Numbered from the stretch's first letter, positions 22,350-35,470 are shown. The stretch is 64,000 nt of DNA from Norana najaformis (GCA_964023275.1 OZ029914.1:49988530-50052529), one strand, 5' to 3'. The notes: a model not told the origin generated them from the sequence alone. Program-made: numbers and translations.

Positions 22350-22950
22350 TCGACATATTCCTGTTAAGCTGATTTGGGGTAACGAGCCACAGAATCATTT
22401 TATCAACGAAGAAGCCAAATAATCTCTTTAGCGTCCCTAAATTTGTCAAAATCGAAGTATTTTATAATTTAATGGTCTTGGAATCGTCCACCGACTTATT
22501 TGTATACGTTATCTATTCTAAATTTAAATCTTTTGCGCGACAGTGAAAGCCATATGCATCCAAACTTTCATTTCCTGTAATTCTTTGAAAGGCGACAACA
22601 ACTGGCGACAGAGTGCAAAATAGATTGACTCTTAATTGATTGTCTTCAAAACGCAAATATCAAAGGTGATGCTATACCCAAAATCTTGAAAAAGATATCG
22701 TGACAATTAATTTTATTTTATTCTGAACAAAAAAGTATTTAAAAATTCGAAGAACATCTGAGGAAATTGATCAGCTAATCATTCAAACATTGTAGCTCAC
22801 CTATATACCTATTAGAAAAACTAGTCGAAAATGAACAGTGGACACCCGGATATTGCTAAAGATATTGATCTATTTGTTCTAGTTTTGGTGAAAGCTTAAA
22901 CAAAGCTTAAATAATATTTAAAACAATATTTTTTTAATTTGTCACACTTA
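22350..22950. repeat. Inner right arm of the inverted repeat
   Basis: The reverse complement aligns with about 14820-15330, for example TACTTCGATTTTGACAAA and the GTGGACGATTC block. About 22800-22870 on the minus strand is the mirror of the orphan signal exon at 14843, but its ATG reads ATC. Confidence 0.65.
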
Positions 22951-23997
22951 AGGTACAACATGAAAAATTACCTTTTTATAGATGTCAGTTCTTTCATCGA
23001 GTATCTGATAGTCGGGTAAGAGAATGCTTACAAAGGTCGTGCAAAAATGGCCCTTGATACGATATTGTATATGGCACATAATTGTGCAGACGGAGAAATG
23101 AGAAAGAAGTCATTTTCGGCGCCTTGTCGCTTTTCGGCGCTTACCAATTGAGACTAATATGAGTCAGTTTGTCGCCAGCTACAACAGAGAGGCTTCATAT
23201 TTCACCTTGTGTCTATTTGTATAGTGAATCGCATATCTGTCTGTCATATCTGTCAGTCTGTCTAACTGTCTCTCTTTCGCGTTTCTCTTTCCGAAATCGT
23301 CTTGTTCTGGACAAACCAAGGTCAGTATGATTAGTCGAAAACACTATAGAGAACGAAGTACAACCGAGCATTGTAATCAAATTCACTATTTATTTAACGA
23401 AGCTTCATTAGGTATCTATTTTGCACGTGGAACAATTTTATACAATTCAGAAAATTGGTATCAGGATAAGACAGGCTTTTACATAAATTCACATTTAATA
23501 AACCATTATGCTCGAAAAATGGATTAGTATTTATTCCCAAATTAGGCATATATTAGTTGGTTTCGATGGGGAGCCCAATCAATGTCAAGCATTTTTATGG
23601 CCAACCTTAGCACCACAGATGGCCCAGTGCCACCATGGAAGCCGGAAATACATTGTCATTCTTTTACACTTAGGTAGCAATAGTTTAATGTGATAGTCAG
23701 CAGGAATTTAACCACGCCACAATTCTCTGCAGAAACCCCTATGTCTTAGGAGATCAATTTTTCCTGGGCTAACACCGTCCCACAGCTAAAATACAAAGGC
23801 TCTCAACTGATTTACTTTAAATGGTTGAAGACACTGATAAGATCCCTAAATATAAGTCAAAATAAGTTGGTAGCACAACTAATGGAAGTTGTGCCTAGAT
23901 TTCTGCGCATTCCTATTGATCTACAAATCATGATATCAATCGGTAGAAAATTTCTTAGGGTCGTTGCATGTGCCATTAAGGCTGTTGTTACTTCTCA

Positions 23998-24070
23998 CTA
24001 ATAATAATAATAATAATAACAATAACAATAACAATATTATTAGTAATAATAACAATAGCAATAATAAAGA
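23998..24070. repeat. AT-rich trinucleotide/hexanucleotide microsatellite
   Basis: An AATAAT/AACAAT run. The leucine-rich minus ORF over it is a repeat translation. Confidence 0.9.
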
Positions 24071-24765
24071 CGAGAGATGAGCAGTAGATTTTAATACATA
24101 ATTATCGGAGTTAATAAGTCGCAACTTTGGTACGTCAGTGTGAACTGATTGGTATTTGCCGTGCATGTTATATACAAAACGATGTACAAATACGTTACTA
24201 TGAGCAATGACCACTCACTACGTTGTATGATGGCTACATGTATGGTATCACTCATCAAAAACCGAAAAGCTTGATGTAGACAAGTTTCATGAAAATGCCC
24301 AATTTCCTAAACATTTTGGTAAAATATGCAGGGAGGAAAGTCAAGAATTGGAGAAGAGGTTCACGATAGAGTAGCTTGATGCTGCACATTTTACGTGGCC
24401 ATGTTCAGCTCACTTCGCATGAGAGAGAGAATTCATTGTTGTTTAGCCTGTTTTCAATCGCATAAATTGGTCTATAAGGAATAGTCAAACTCACTCGACA
24501 TCAAAATAAGACTGCAAAACTATGTGAGAGACATAATAAATCTGATAAGATCGGCGTTGCAACTTTTAGAAAATTGAGCTATGTTTGTCTCAAACGTTTA
24601 GGACCAAAACTGATATTGCGTTTAAAATGACATTTGTTTCTCTATTCTTCATCGGCATAATTACATGTCATATGATTTGCATTATCACTTTGCCATGTTA
24701 CAAACCCATGATGAGTCTAGTAGGCGATTTAACGGTTTCGGTTGCACAAAGTCGCTTTAGTCCCT

Positions 24766-24796
24766 CACACTAAACTAACATATAGGCTGAAAAAGC
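24766..24796 (+). promoter_or_regulatory. Conserved upstream block of gene C
   Basis: CACTAAACTAACATATAGG then CTGAAAAA, about 135 bases before the ATG at 24903. It is shared with B, D and F, within a longer conserved 5' flank that starts near 24545. Confidence 0.4.
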
Positions 24797-24902
24797 ATAT
24801 TTATTCCAGTTTCTTTCCCAACACTTGTCGGATTGCGAACTTTTATATTTTGAATACAAATTTGGTTTTTTTTTGAATGCAATAGTCATAAGACAAGGCA
24901 AT

Positions 24903-27900
24903 ATGTGGATATCCTTTACTCTTTTTCAACTATTTTTTCTATATGGTGAGTTCGTTATTTGCAAATTTCATCGTAATTAGGGTCGTTCTGCTATCAAATT
25001 TATTATGTCTGTTTTTGTATTTTAATATATACAAAATTTATGTTGATATTCCCGTCTGCTCTTAGCAGAAAAATATCTTTGATATCATTCGTATTAAAAT
25101 AATTATAATAAATCAGATAAAGTTCAGTCGAATTCACATTCCTTCACTCAAATATTGTCCTATTTCCAGGATCTTCAGGAAGTGTTCAGTTTCATGATCG
25201 TCCATGGAATACGGCTCTTACTGTCGGTCAAAAAATGCAAATGAAATGTAAGGGCGAAAAAGTCAGCGAGTGGACGATTAAAAGACCATTCACTGACACG
25301 AGAGCAACGATTTGGACAAATTGGACTGACGAGGCAAGGCTAAACAATACACATTTTGGAATCTATGTTGATGAAAGTGGTTCTGCAGATCTTTACTCCA
25401 ATTCAACTCAACTCGACGACGCCGGAATCTACACCTGTGTTATTGGCAAGAGACGACAACAGCCTGATCAATACATCGCCCATTTGATTGTCTTTGGTAA
25501 ATTATTGTGTAATCTCGTGTTTTTAAATCGTACATTGCGTTTCTTTAAAGTTCACATAATTGCAATGAATTTTCTTTAAGTAGCTATAGCGATGATGTAG
25601 CCATCACATAACTGGTAAGGTATTATAGTTTCGTTGTCTCATTATTGAAGGAGATGGTACAAGTATTTAGTTGTCTATCTTATTGGACCGAACTACTGGA
25701 TATTGACCTGATTGTGGCCTGGCTTTGATGTGACGTCGGTTGATGCTTGTGCATTAGATACTGGCGCAATAGAAATTAGTAATTACTTGCTTGTGGAGCT
25801 GGAACTATTGGGTAGAGTGGGCAATGCCTTTGGTCTGCAGATCAAATGGTTCAAAAACAGATCCAAAGCACCACAGATTGAAAGGCTGGAGGTTGTGGAT
25901 GCCCCTCTTAAACTAGGTAACCAAACAATGATCAGCCGGTTCAAAAGAGAAGGTCCACGATAGAGTAGCTTGGCGCATCTTCTACGTGGTTACGTTCAGC
26001 TGATCTTGCAGGAAAAAAGAGTTGATAGAGCTAATCACCAGCACACTAAGTCGATGTTATTTAGCCTGTGTTTAATCACCTAAATTAAGATATTATCACG
26101 TTATGTTTCTTTAAATTCTCGAAAAACTAATTATAAATCATCGATAAATTTCCGACCGCTAAGTGGAAATCCCTATTTACTGACATGGCTAACACAACTG
26201 CGAATCAAAAAATAGGCTACAATACGTTTATTACTTTATTGCTGGGGCTGGTGAACTATTTTACGGTTTGGAAGGTTTTGGTTCTATTTTAGGGAATTTT
26301 ACTTTTACGCTATAAACAGTGACCTTTTATTCCACTGGCTTAACTCTCGTTGTCAAACCTTGAGACATGTAACACCATCAACTTGTTGCTTTGTTCAGAA
26401 TCAGAACCACAGTGCGGCATGAATATGTCTGCAGCAAACGGTAGCATCAAAGAATTCGATTACGTTTCATTCGGATGTGCAGTCAATTACTCTGGAGAAT
26501 GGACTCCATCCATGCAATGGTTCATAAGAGGGAAAGCTTTTAACAAAACGCCTCTGGTTATAAATACCAACATGCCTGATTGTGTGCAACATTTGTCGTC
26601 AGTTATTATCTGGCAAGTCAGTACAGAAGACAACGGTGCAACGATTATTTGCAAAACGGGGTTCAGTGATAAACCAGAAACGTTTCACTACACCAATGTA
26701 CCAAATTACTCGTTTTACTGGAATACCACATTAAACGTTCATTGTAAGTGCATTTATCGTTCAACTAAGCATCTAGTTCCTAAAGAAATATTCATTTAGA
26801 ATAATCATTCTTCGAGTCACACTGACTTGCCTTATTGTGAAGACACTTTCCTTCATCATCATTCCAGCATTTTGGGCATCAAGGCCAGATTTGTCAAGCA
26901 CAACGCTGGTGTGTGGAACCAACACAAATCGCCATACTTATGGTCATAATCACCATCAGTGGCGTGCCCATCTTTGGAGCGATGCCGTGTCCACGACTCT
27001 TGCCAAACGTTTCCGCACAGGAGATTTATGGAAAAAGAAAGAGGTGTAGGAGATTAAATGTGAATTTATTTTCTACGTATTTAATTTAAAAAACTTCACT
27101 ACATAAGAATTTATAGGCTAAGTAAGACTTTAATATATTTTTATCATTAATTTGATTTAGCTACAGTCATATCAAGGGATAAACTGCGTTAACTAAAAAT
27201 TTTGTTGTGGAATACGAAACATTTCTGTTCTTCTTACCGCTATGATTGTATACTGAACACTGAAATATGAGACGTGAACATCTATCTCGAGTCATTGAAG
27301 ATTTGGCAAATTTTCAAAAATTATTAGTTTTTGTTCAGTGCTTCCTTATACGATCTAATTATTAGCGATTTCGTGTAAGGTCTTTGTGTATTGTTATGAA
27401 ATAAATCCTTGAACTAAATCCATTTTATCCTCGATTTCAGTCGGAGCGAGGAATGTTACAATAACTCCTCGAAAGAATAAATATTCACAAGAAGACGTAT
27501 TAACCTGTACCGGTTATGGAAATCCAAGTCCCTCATACATCTGGAAAAATGTAAAGACACAAGAGACTGTTGCAGTTGGGCCTCAGTTAGCCTTAAATAA
27601 GGCTAGAATAGAAACCGATCAACGTTACACCTTTGAATGCGTTGCTAAAAATCACGTGTCTGAACAGATCAAACAGTCTTCTGCAACGATCGATATTACA
27701 ATCTCAGGTAATGTGGCATACACAGCTTAGGATGTGTGCTTGTATATATGTACGTATATATGTACGTATGCATGCATTTATTTATGTTAATATGTATACA
27801 TGTATGAATATATGCATGTATATACATATATATGTTTATAATGTAAGTGTGCCCAGATATGTACGTTTGTACAGTATGTATGTATTTATGTATGTACTGT

Positions 27901-30900
27901 ATGTATGCATGTATGTATGCATATATGTATGTAAGTCTTTGTGTATGCATGCGTGTATGTACGCATGAATGCATACATAGATGTAATTATGTATGTGCTA
28001 TACTTATGTGTATATATATGTATGCATTGTATTTATGTATGTATGTATGCATATAATTATGTTTTTGAGCGTTTATTGCCTTTAAGGACTTCTTAAACCG
28101 TTGTTAACTTGTCTATATACGGTGCGTTTTGACATAGGAAGAGAATGTAACTTGATCCTATTTAGAAGGAACAATACTTATGTTCCCAGAAGACTGTTCA
28201 ATGGAAGTATGGACTAACACACGATAGTGTGCGGATTTCTCATGTTATTCGTGAAAGTCATGGTTCAGAAAATCTCCGCAGTTAGCCGAGCTTCAATGGG
28301 TTTAACAGCTTGCTCAGGACCAACGAGTCCGGCCCCAATTCTGAGGAATGAATGATAGACTACACTAGAAGCAACAGAGATCATCATGTATGAGACCACA
28401 GAGCACCATGTATGCATAAAAATCTATTATTTCATTGTAGTCTATTGAAGCCATAGTTCACGGTAATGTAACATAAAATCATTGTCAAAAATCTCTTCAA
28501 CGAAGTTCATTATTAAACTGTTACTAGTCCAACCGTCATGACACACCGGTTGTGTGCTACAGTTGACTCATATCTTACCCCTTGTTATTTTTCAGGCGTC
28601 GATCTTTCGCTCATTACTCTCTTGATGGGAATAACGTTCACCATTTTGTTGCTAATTGTAATTGTTATGGGCAGAGAACGTATAAAAGGTAGGCAAACAA
28701 TTGTTTACTTTTAGGTATGTTGCTAAGTGAATGACTATGTAATGTAATAGCTTTGTAATTGTTATGTAGTGAACTGACGATAATTGATACAACATGCTAA
28801 GTAGCGTGCTCCTTCTGAGGTGCCTTACAATGTCGATTTCCAGCGTAAATACTAAAAGTTACGTAGCCTAGTAAGTATTATTTCATTTGCTTTTATAAAG
28901 GTGAAACTGTGGAACTGATTTATGAGTACTATTACCGATTAGTTAGAAAGAAATTCTGTTGCATTTCTCAATGTATAATTCGGTTTTGCTTTTAGAGGAC
29001 AAGAGTAGTATCCATCGATCATCGGCCTTTCCATTTCTCTCAGCTTAAACACAGCCCATCCTAACAGCTCTTGTCTCCTTTTCTCTCAGGTCTTCTGGCA
29101 AACCGGACTTGGTTCGTGACATGGCATCTTTGGATAACAACATTGACTTGAAGCAGTTCCTTGAATAAACTAGGGCCTGCGCTTACCTTTTAAGTAGCGC
29201 TTTATAAAATAGGAATTTTCGAATAAAATTACGATTTATATTATAAGGAAGATTAATCGAGCAATTGCATTAATAGAATCAGAGCTCGTAACATGTTTAA
29301 CGGCACTCATCAGGCAAATTCTGTAAGATAACATATTTGAGTGTAATATCGGTTAACAATAGCGAAGAATTGACAGATTGACAGTGATTAATGGATAATT
29401 TTTAACTACTGGTTGTAGGATGCATTACTAATACTGCGCATGTTTTCCAACGAGGACCCGACACCGAGCCGGACATCTTACCGAACGCCGGTGAAAATCG
29501 TAATGGTCTGAATATGCATAGCAATATCACAGTATAAAACCTAACCGAGTTGCTCCACTTTCATTTGTATAATCGACATACTACATGCTCGTTCTATGTA
29601 TGGTAAGCAATCTTCACTCATTTACCTTTGTGACCTAACTTAACGTATTTGGGTCTGACTGTTCTTCTGTCCACGTTCACCTTTAAAAGCCGGTCTGTGT
29701 GCGACTCCATACTTATTAGTGATGGACTGATGGTGTATTCTATTGTTTTCAGGTGGAGCTTATGACTACGTGTTGGAACCTTATGGACAATATGCGATGC
29801 CAGCAGAAGTCGGGGCTTTTGGTGAGCTATAATACTGTCAGCACAGTGTTTGTATTAAAATGTTAAACATCACTATTTAACATTTAATTCCACAGCATCG
29901 TTATAATGAAGATTTTCAATTGATGGCCCACTTAAGGGTATCTGAAATTCCTGTAAACTCTAGAGGATCGATCCAATACAATTGAGAAACTGCCCAAGAA
30001 AGAGATGGGCGCTTAAACCGCTACAGAGACATAAACGACCCAGTTGAAAATAGAGATGGATGAAGCGAATCCCTATAAAATGTGAAGCCAATTTGATTTC
30101 AGGTACAAGGTCACAGTGAAGCGAATTAAACTAACATGTTATTCACGCATGGCTTTACAATGCATTAGTTGAAGATATGATTTTAATAAATTGAGCAATA
30201 ATCCTGAATATTTATACAATCATCTGTAGTTAATTGGTATTCTTTGCTAAAGCCTGTATTATGATGTCAGATTATATAGACAAATGACCTGCAAAGGTAG
30301 ATGTCACTTTCTTTCTTAACCTTCTTCATACAAATGTAAATATGGGGTGTTTGGAATACAGTGATCGACATACATATATGGACATTGGTAAAGTATGCTA
30401 TTTGTTAAATTCAGGCTTATGGATATTCAGACTAACTTTTGGAAACATCGAGACATTGACTTCAGAAATCAATGCAAACTATGATATGGCCAAATAGTTA
30501 TGATTAATACCCTACAGATGTGGGGTAGCATGCAAATCAGTTGGTCTAAATACTATTGATATGACCAAATGTTACCGATCGTAAAAGTTTACTTTGTCAA
30601 TCATAAAATTAAAATGACTCTTTGCATTTTACAGTTACAGTCTACATATTTTATGAATTTGCAAGCCACACTAATGTAATCCGTTACTACAAAATTACTT
30701 CAAAAGTTTAACAAATTTTCCAGGAAACGCTCCTAGACGAAGAGGTGAAAACGAAATACAATGCCTCGCCGCTGAAGACGGTAGGTTGACAGCAAAACAC
30801 TGAAACAAAACAAAAGTGTTTTGTCATCTGCTATATTTTTACTACAATTTTGTAAATCCATTTAATTGGCCCCGTATGTTTCCATCGCTTCTTGCAAAAG

Positions 30901-33900
30901 TTTTAAAATCTATCCGAAATTGTAAGCAAGAGAGCGAATATTGCAGTTCGCATGTTTTAGCACCAAAGAAAATTTTTTTGTAGTCCACAAAATTAGTTAA
31001 GGAGTTATGGTAGAAGGTCAATCCGAGATTTCTATCCACAAAAAGCTGCAACTTCGTTAGATTTATCAGCATACTGCACAATATTTTTAGATTTTTATTT
31101 TGAAAGTTTTTACGTTTCTGGTAGTGAAGAATCACGTAATACGTAACATACGTAACATCGACTTCATAAACTACTTTAACGTATATGTTTATATAATTTA
31201 AGAGGCTGTCGCGATTATTTTAGACCATCGAGCGGAATCGGAATTCCCTGTGTATGCTGAGGTCAACAAACCGTGCAAATGTCAGTATGTCGTTTTAGAG
31301 TAGGAATGCCTGCATTATTTTTCTGTGATTATTAACAAGTGTCAATTAACTGAACTCCCTGCACGCGTATACTGGGTCATTTCTATAGCACCTTTAGGAT
31401 CCTTTACTGCCTGAGAGCACAGTATTCGTTATGATTCATACAGCAAACCAATCTGTTTGATCGGATTTGTAGACCTAACCTTAAGTGCACTTTTATAAAG
31501 CGTCTCTTCGAGATAATTCATCAGAAATGTTTCCCACAAGACCACGATCAAATAGAACTGTATTCAACTGCTGGCGAGATGGTTTCATGTCAGTTTCTTG
31601 GGCGCAAGAGTTCTCTTCCTGTTCCGACATCTAGTGAATGCTTCACAAAAATCGAAACATTGGTTTTCTATTCTTCTCGGATACATCGTTCTTTATCTCT
31701 GTCAGTTTTGACTTTTGCATGACGACTAACTTTGCCACGTTAAGGCATTTAGGCAATTTCTGCTTTTCCTATAAATTCAACACCTAAAAGTTGAGAGAAC
31801 CATCCCGAATTGTGGATTCCCTCTTATTTTGCTTATTAGCAACCGCTGTATCACGCAACTGCGCATTTAGTATGTCAATATAAACTGTAGTTCTATATAA
31901 TGTCTTTTTGAAAATAATTAGGTCAGGTTAGGTTGACGTCAATGGCCTTGACAATCATAAGATGTCGTAAAACTCTAGATTCTATCGCTAAAGTCTAATT
32001 GTCGTTACTGATAGAAAAATTGACTAATAAGTAACGGTATAAACGTTTTCGCACAAAATTCATTGTTAGAGTGTACTGTCGTTGTTTGCTGAAGATAGGA
32101 ATATATTCTCTTTTGAAGCGGTGAAATACTAAATTTGTATTTGCTGAAATCAAAACTTTTCAGACAAAAGAACAGATGCACCCGCTTCTTGTCAAGCGCA
32201 GACACTTTCCACCTACTCCGAAGCCAGGTTGAATTCCTATAGTCAGAGAAACCAGAACTTAGGCTACGGTAAGTAAACAACTTGAAACAGATGAGTCATA
32301 GGTCATATGTGCAATTATTTTTGATTATTTCAGACATTATTAAGTTCGGTTTTACTTGTAATTGTTGCATGAAATCTTTGCAGATTACAAAATTAAATCA
32401 GCCATTTTGTGTCCATTGCAAACACTTTCCTGTCGATTCCAAACTGATGAAAAACGAATTTGGCAAGTATTCCAGTTGCTTATCCTTTTATCTGTGACGT
32501 ATGGGTAACCGATTTTTATTCTAAAACTGCTTAGAACTAGATCTTGCTTTAAGATGCTTGAAATCAACTGTATACTCTTTAAAGGTAAGCAATTATTGCA
32601 AATAATTGAACCTGTAGTTGAATGCATTGCAGTTATCTGCTGTATGCTGTTTTCTTAAGTAGCTGCATCCGAATGCAAAGCTGATATTTCAGAAGACACA
32701 ACAATGAAGCCGTGTTCGACACAAATGGTAAGATAAGATTACATTACCACAAATCTTTAAATAAATTTCAGTATCGTAGCATGTTATACAGGAAGACTAT
32801 TCCAGATTGCTGGTGCAGATTTGCTGATTGCCTCTGATGTCAAGGGAGAGCGAAAATGTTTTGTGTTGCTGGTCGCACAGATCTGGATGGTGGGTAGCGC
32901 TGTAAGGATGATGACAGGTAAGCAGATTGATTGTCCGAGAGAGAGTCTTAGGCCCTAATTTTAAGGAGAGCTATCTTGTAAGTGATTCTTGAGCTGACAG
33001 GCAGCCAACGTAGATTTGCGAGTACAGGAGTGACGTGGTCAAACCTTCGGGTTCCTGCCACCAAACGGGCAAACGAGTTCTGGACACGTTACAGTTTGGC
33101 GATGTTAGACTTTGAAGTGCCGTTCAGTGGCGAATAACAGTAGTCGAGTTTTGCTGTGACTACACTACAAGCGACTGTCTTTATAAGCTCCGGTGGCAAG
33201 CACGATCGAACATTTGTACAACTATGCATATATACATCGTGTTTGTTCTAAGTCTAAAAGTGAAAAGCATGTATCCATGCCCACAGTTGAACGTAGGGGA
33301 AGTTGTTACTTTCCGGGTTAGCCCGATAATAGAGGAACTCCAAGGTCGTGGACACGGGGCCAGTGCATCACAGGAACTGTCGTTTATTTCCCAGCTTGCG
33401 CCAGCATCAAATTCTTCTGCTCGGTGACAGTCACTTGTACGCAATTTGCCCGGGGTCGACATACGAAGTCCGCTCAGCAGGGCAAACCCACAACGTTTAA
33501 TTGTAGACCCAACGCGTCAATCAAATAGACTACATTTCACAATTAGATGGGCACAGAGAAGTTTCATTAGTCGAGTCTATCAATGCATTTGACGGTTTGG
33601 CCTTTGATGATGAGGCGTTTTATTTTGCGGTTTATTCTTTGCAGTTCTAAGTGAATAAAACAGTCGTCAAAACATTTTATATCTTTGTCAATAACCAGTT
33701 GTGTGAACTGTTGTGCCTTTGGTTTTTAAGAGCATAGGACTTGACGGCACAATCTATGCGGAACTGAAGACAGATGGAGGTATTCGTGAGTCGCAGACCT
33801 CTGGATCACGGTTTCAAGATCCATTGTTCAACAAATCGAATTACGCCTTCATTGACCACACAGCTGAACCTGCGCCACCTCCTCCACCTCCGCAGAGAGA

Positions 33901-33904
33901 ATAA
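24903..33904 (+). CDS. Gene C: three-Ig-domain transmembrane receptor with multi-exon tail
   Basis: Exons: signal 24903-24945 (MWISFTLFQLFFLYG), V-set 25170-25496, Ig2 26399-26743, Ig3 27441-27707, transmembrane 28596-28688, tail a 29753-29821, b 30724-30780, c 31224-31284 or to stop 31303, d 32164-32268, e 32663-32727, f 33731-33904. Introns are GT-AG and phase 1 up to exon d. Ig cysteines, tryptophans and the DDAGIYTCV motif are intact. The membrane core is LLMGITFTILLLIVIVMG followed by basic RERIK. Tail motifs are PVYAEV, STYSEA, TIYAEL and SNYAFI (the last an ITIM fit), then a poly-proline end. The ectodomain is nearly the same as gene B in inverted orientation. It is probably a cell-surface recognition receptor. 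A possible extra cassette at 29419-29602 carries an in-frame stop and is left out of the model. Confidence 0.85.
25170..25496 (+). CDS. Gene C V-set exon
   Basis: A 327-bp phase 1-1 V-set exon. It differs from gene B mainly in the first 15 residues (SVQFHDRPW versus SAKSPDRPW), at PFTDTRATI, and at RLNNTHF. The C-terminal half, including DESGSADLYSNST, is almost invariant. Introns on either side are nearly identical between B and C. Confidence 0.88.
27735..28065. repeat. TATG microsatellite in gene C
   Basis: An imperfect TATG/TACA tract after the Ig3 exon, at the same position as in genes B and D. ORFs rich in MYVC or HTYI come from the repeat. Confidence 0.9.
29020..29220 (+). repeat. LINE 3'-tail fragment in gene C membrane-tail intron
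   Basis: The pyrimidine-rich stretch and closing GCCTGCGCTTACCTTTTAAG tail match 50645-50820 in gene D and the end of the relic at 15570-16360. It was inserted before the C and D copies separated. Confidence 0.5.
29419..29602 (+). pseudogene. Extra tail cassette of gene C, with in-frame stop
   Basis: After GTTGTAG a phase-1 frame reads GCITNTAHVFQRG and continues to DILPNAGENRNG, then a TAA at 29535-29537. A donor stands at 29603, but the exon would end in phase 2, which does not fit exon a. Gene D has the same cassette (51038-51255), open to the end but with the donor lost. It is either a decayed exon or an alternative terminal exon; which one cannot be told here. Confidence 0.5.
31224..31303 (+). 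CDS. Gene C tail exon c with conserved alternative stop
   Basis: The exon encodes PVYAEV, then if unspliced CQYVVLE and stop TAG (31301-31303). A GTATGT donor at 31285 exists but leaves phase 2. The stop and YVxL ending are conserved with A and D. Confidence 0.55.
32164..32268 (+). CDS. Gene C tail exon d, fused with former intron sequence
   Basis: A 105-bp phase 1-1 exon, 27 bp longer than its 78-bp counterparts in A and D. After LSTYSEA it continues into RLNSYSQRNQNLGYG, which is intronic in A (near 2445) and D (near 56925). The join lies in a GAAGYCARG sequence common to both sides. The tyrosine motif is STYSEA, weaker than A's HIYSEV. Confidence 0.6.
33731..33904 (+). CDS. Gene C last exon: ITIM-like motifs and poly-proline end
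   Basis: Phase 0 start after TTTTAAG, 57 residues and TAA. It has TIYAEL, SNYAFI (ITIM fit), then a proline run interrupted by alanine, close to the stop. The proline run may bind SH3 or WW domains. Confidence 0.8.
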   Translation, partial: SIGLDGTIYAELKTDGGIRESQTSGSRFQDPLFNKSNYAFIDHTAEPAPPPPPPQRE

Positions 33905-34737
33905 TATGCCCCTTCCTAAAGTTTGAATGGCATTGATAAAAGTGAGACTTTCACAAATGTGCTTGGGGTTAATTTTCCAATGTCTTATATCAAGTTCACG
34001 CTTCATGTTTCAGTTTTTGTGCAGCATCTAAACTATCCTCGAAACTCAAGACTACGGATCTATAGACGCCTCTAAAAGTAAACTTGGCACAACCTTCACT
34101 TTTGATTTAAATGCTTTTAGAGCGAACATATGTGTCAAATGTTCGTTCGTCAAGTGTTGCGTTATTAGAGCTTCAGTGTACGACTTTTAACATCTCTCTG
34201 AGTAAGGTCACTAGATGAGGACTAAAATGCGCTATACAAACAGTCACATGGTCATAGTTGTGAACCGTAAGCAAGCTGACGAAGATTGCCACAGTAAATG
34301 TGAATGTAATTGTAAACTGTTTTCTATAGCGACCGTATGGCCTCAACCCTGCTCATTTTAAATGAATTTATTCGGCGTGATCCTTCACCACCGCTGCCAG
34401 TTTGAATTAGCGCCACGCCATTTAAGGTCTCGGGGACGGACCGTACTATCCCGAGATTAAAATCTCTGAAACAAGCCCCACGATTGGGTCGCAAACTGGC
34501 ATGCTGATTCATAGAGGGACCTCGAAGTATACGCTTCTACCAAAGTAACAAACTAGGCCAGTTTTGTAATCTACTGTTCGTTGGACTATGTTTGCATTGA
34601 ACATATGAACGCTACTGCCGAATGTCGAATATTGTCTTATTTCCAATCTACGCTGTTATTCAGAAAGTTTTGTTATCGAGTAGAAGAGAAACAGAAAGCA
34701 TGTGTTGTCTAGCAGTCGCAAACATATTGCACACTAC

Positions 34738-35470
34738 TTGATTTGGTCACGATGTATTTAGGACTCTTTACATACTTACACTTCGTATCGTTGATATAGA
34801 GGAATAATTATCTTGTGTATTTTATGTCTTGCTAGACCAGAGCTCGCGTTGCTGTTAATAGTTAAGTCTGACAGTTTCTATCTGACGTCATGTGTCACGT
34901 AAACCATTCACAATACTTTTCGGAATTGTTTTGACCCCAGGCGATGTAGCGCATTAAGCTGGTGCGGCCAATACCACACATACACCAGGACCTGCTCCCT
35001 CTCTGACAGCGTCATTATAACCTGTTATAGGCTAGCATTGGTTTCTCTTTCATAACCTCGTGTTTCCTTTTAGAGTCTCTCTTCCTTCGTAACTGTTATT
35101 ATTCAATTGGCTGCAAACCAATTCATTTGTTAGCTTTAAAAGACAGTCTGAGTTAGTTCAAAATAGCTGCGCCCAAATGATTTGATTTCTTTAGGACTAT
35201 TTACAAGTTTAAAGGCTCATAATTGGACACGATTTGGTCACAATTTTTTAAGACTCTTTACATACTTGCACCGTGTCTTTGATATAAAGAAATAATTGTC
35301 TTGTGTATTTAATGTCTTGCTGGACCAGAGCTCATAATTGGACACTACTTGATATTAATAGTTAAATCTGATAGTTCCTATCTGAGATCATCGGTCATAT
35401 GAACCAGTCAGAAGTTTTCGGAACTGTTCTGACCCCAGACCATGTAGCGCATTAAACTGACGCCGCTGTC
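34738..35470. repeat. Tandem duplication in the 3' flank of gene C
   Basis: Two copies of about 240 bases (near 34738-34980 and 35224-35465) containing GACTCTTTACATACTT, ATGTCTTGCT-GACCAGAGCTC and TTTTGACCCCAG-like blocks. The D flank has one copy (59150-59400). No coding signal was seen. Confidence 0.6.

Noticed and set aside
7600-28700. Inverted repeat as an assembly artefact of two haplotypes
   Set aside because: Identity varies strongly by segment, tails differ completely and B has an insertion C lacks, so true paralogs are likelier; read support would still be decisive.
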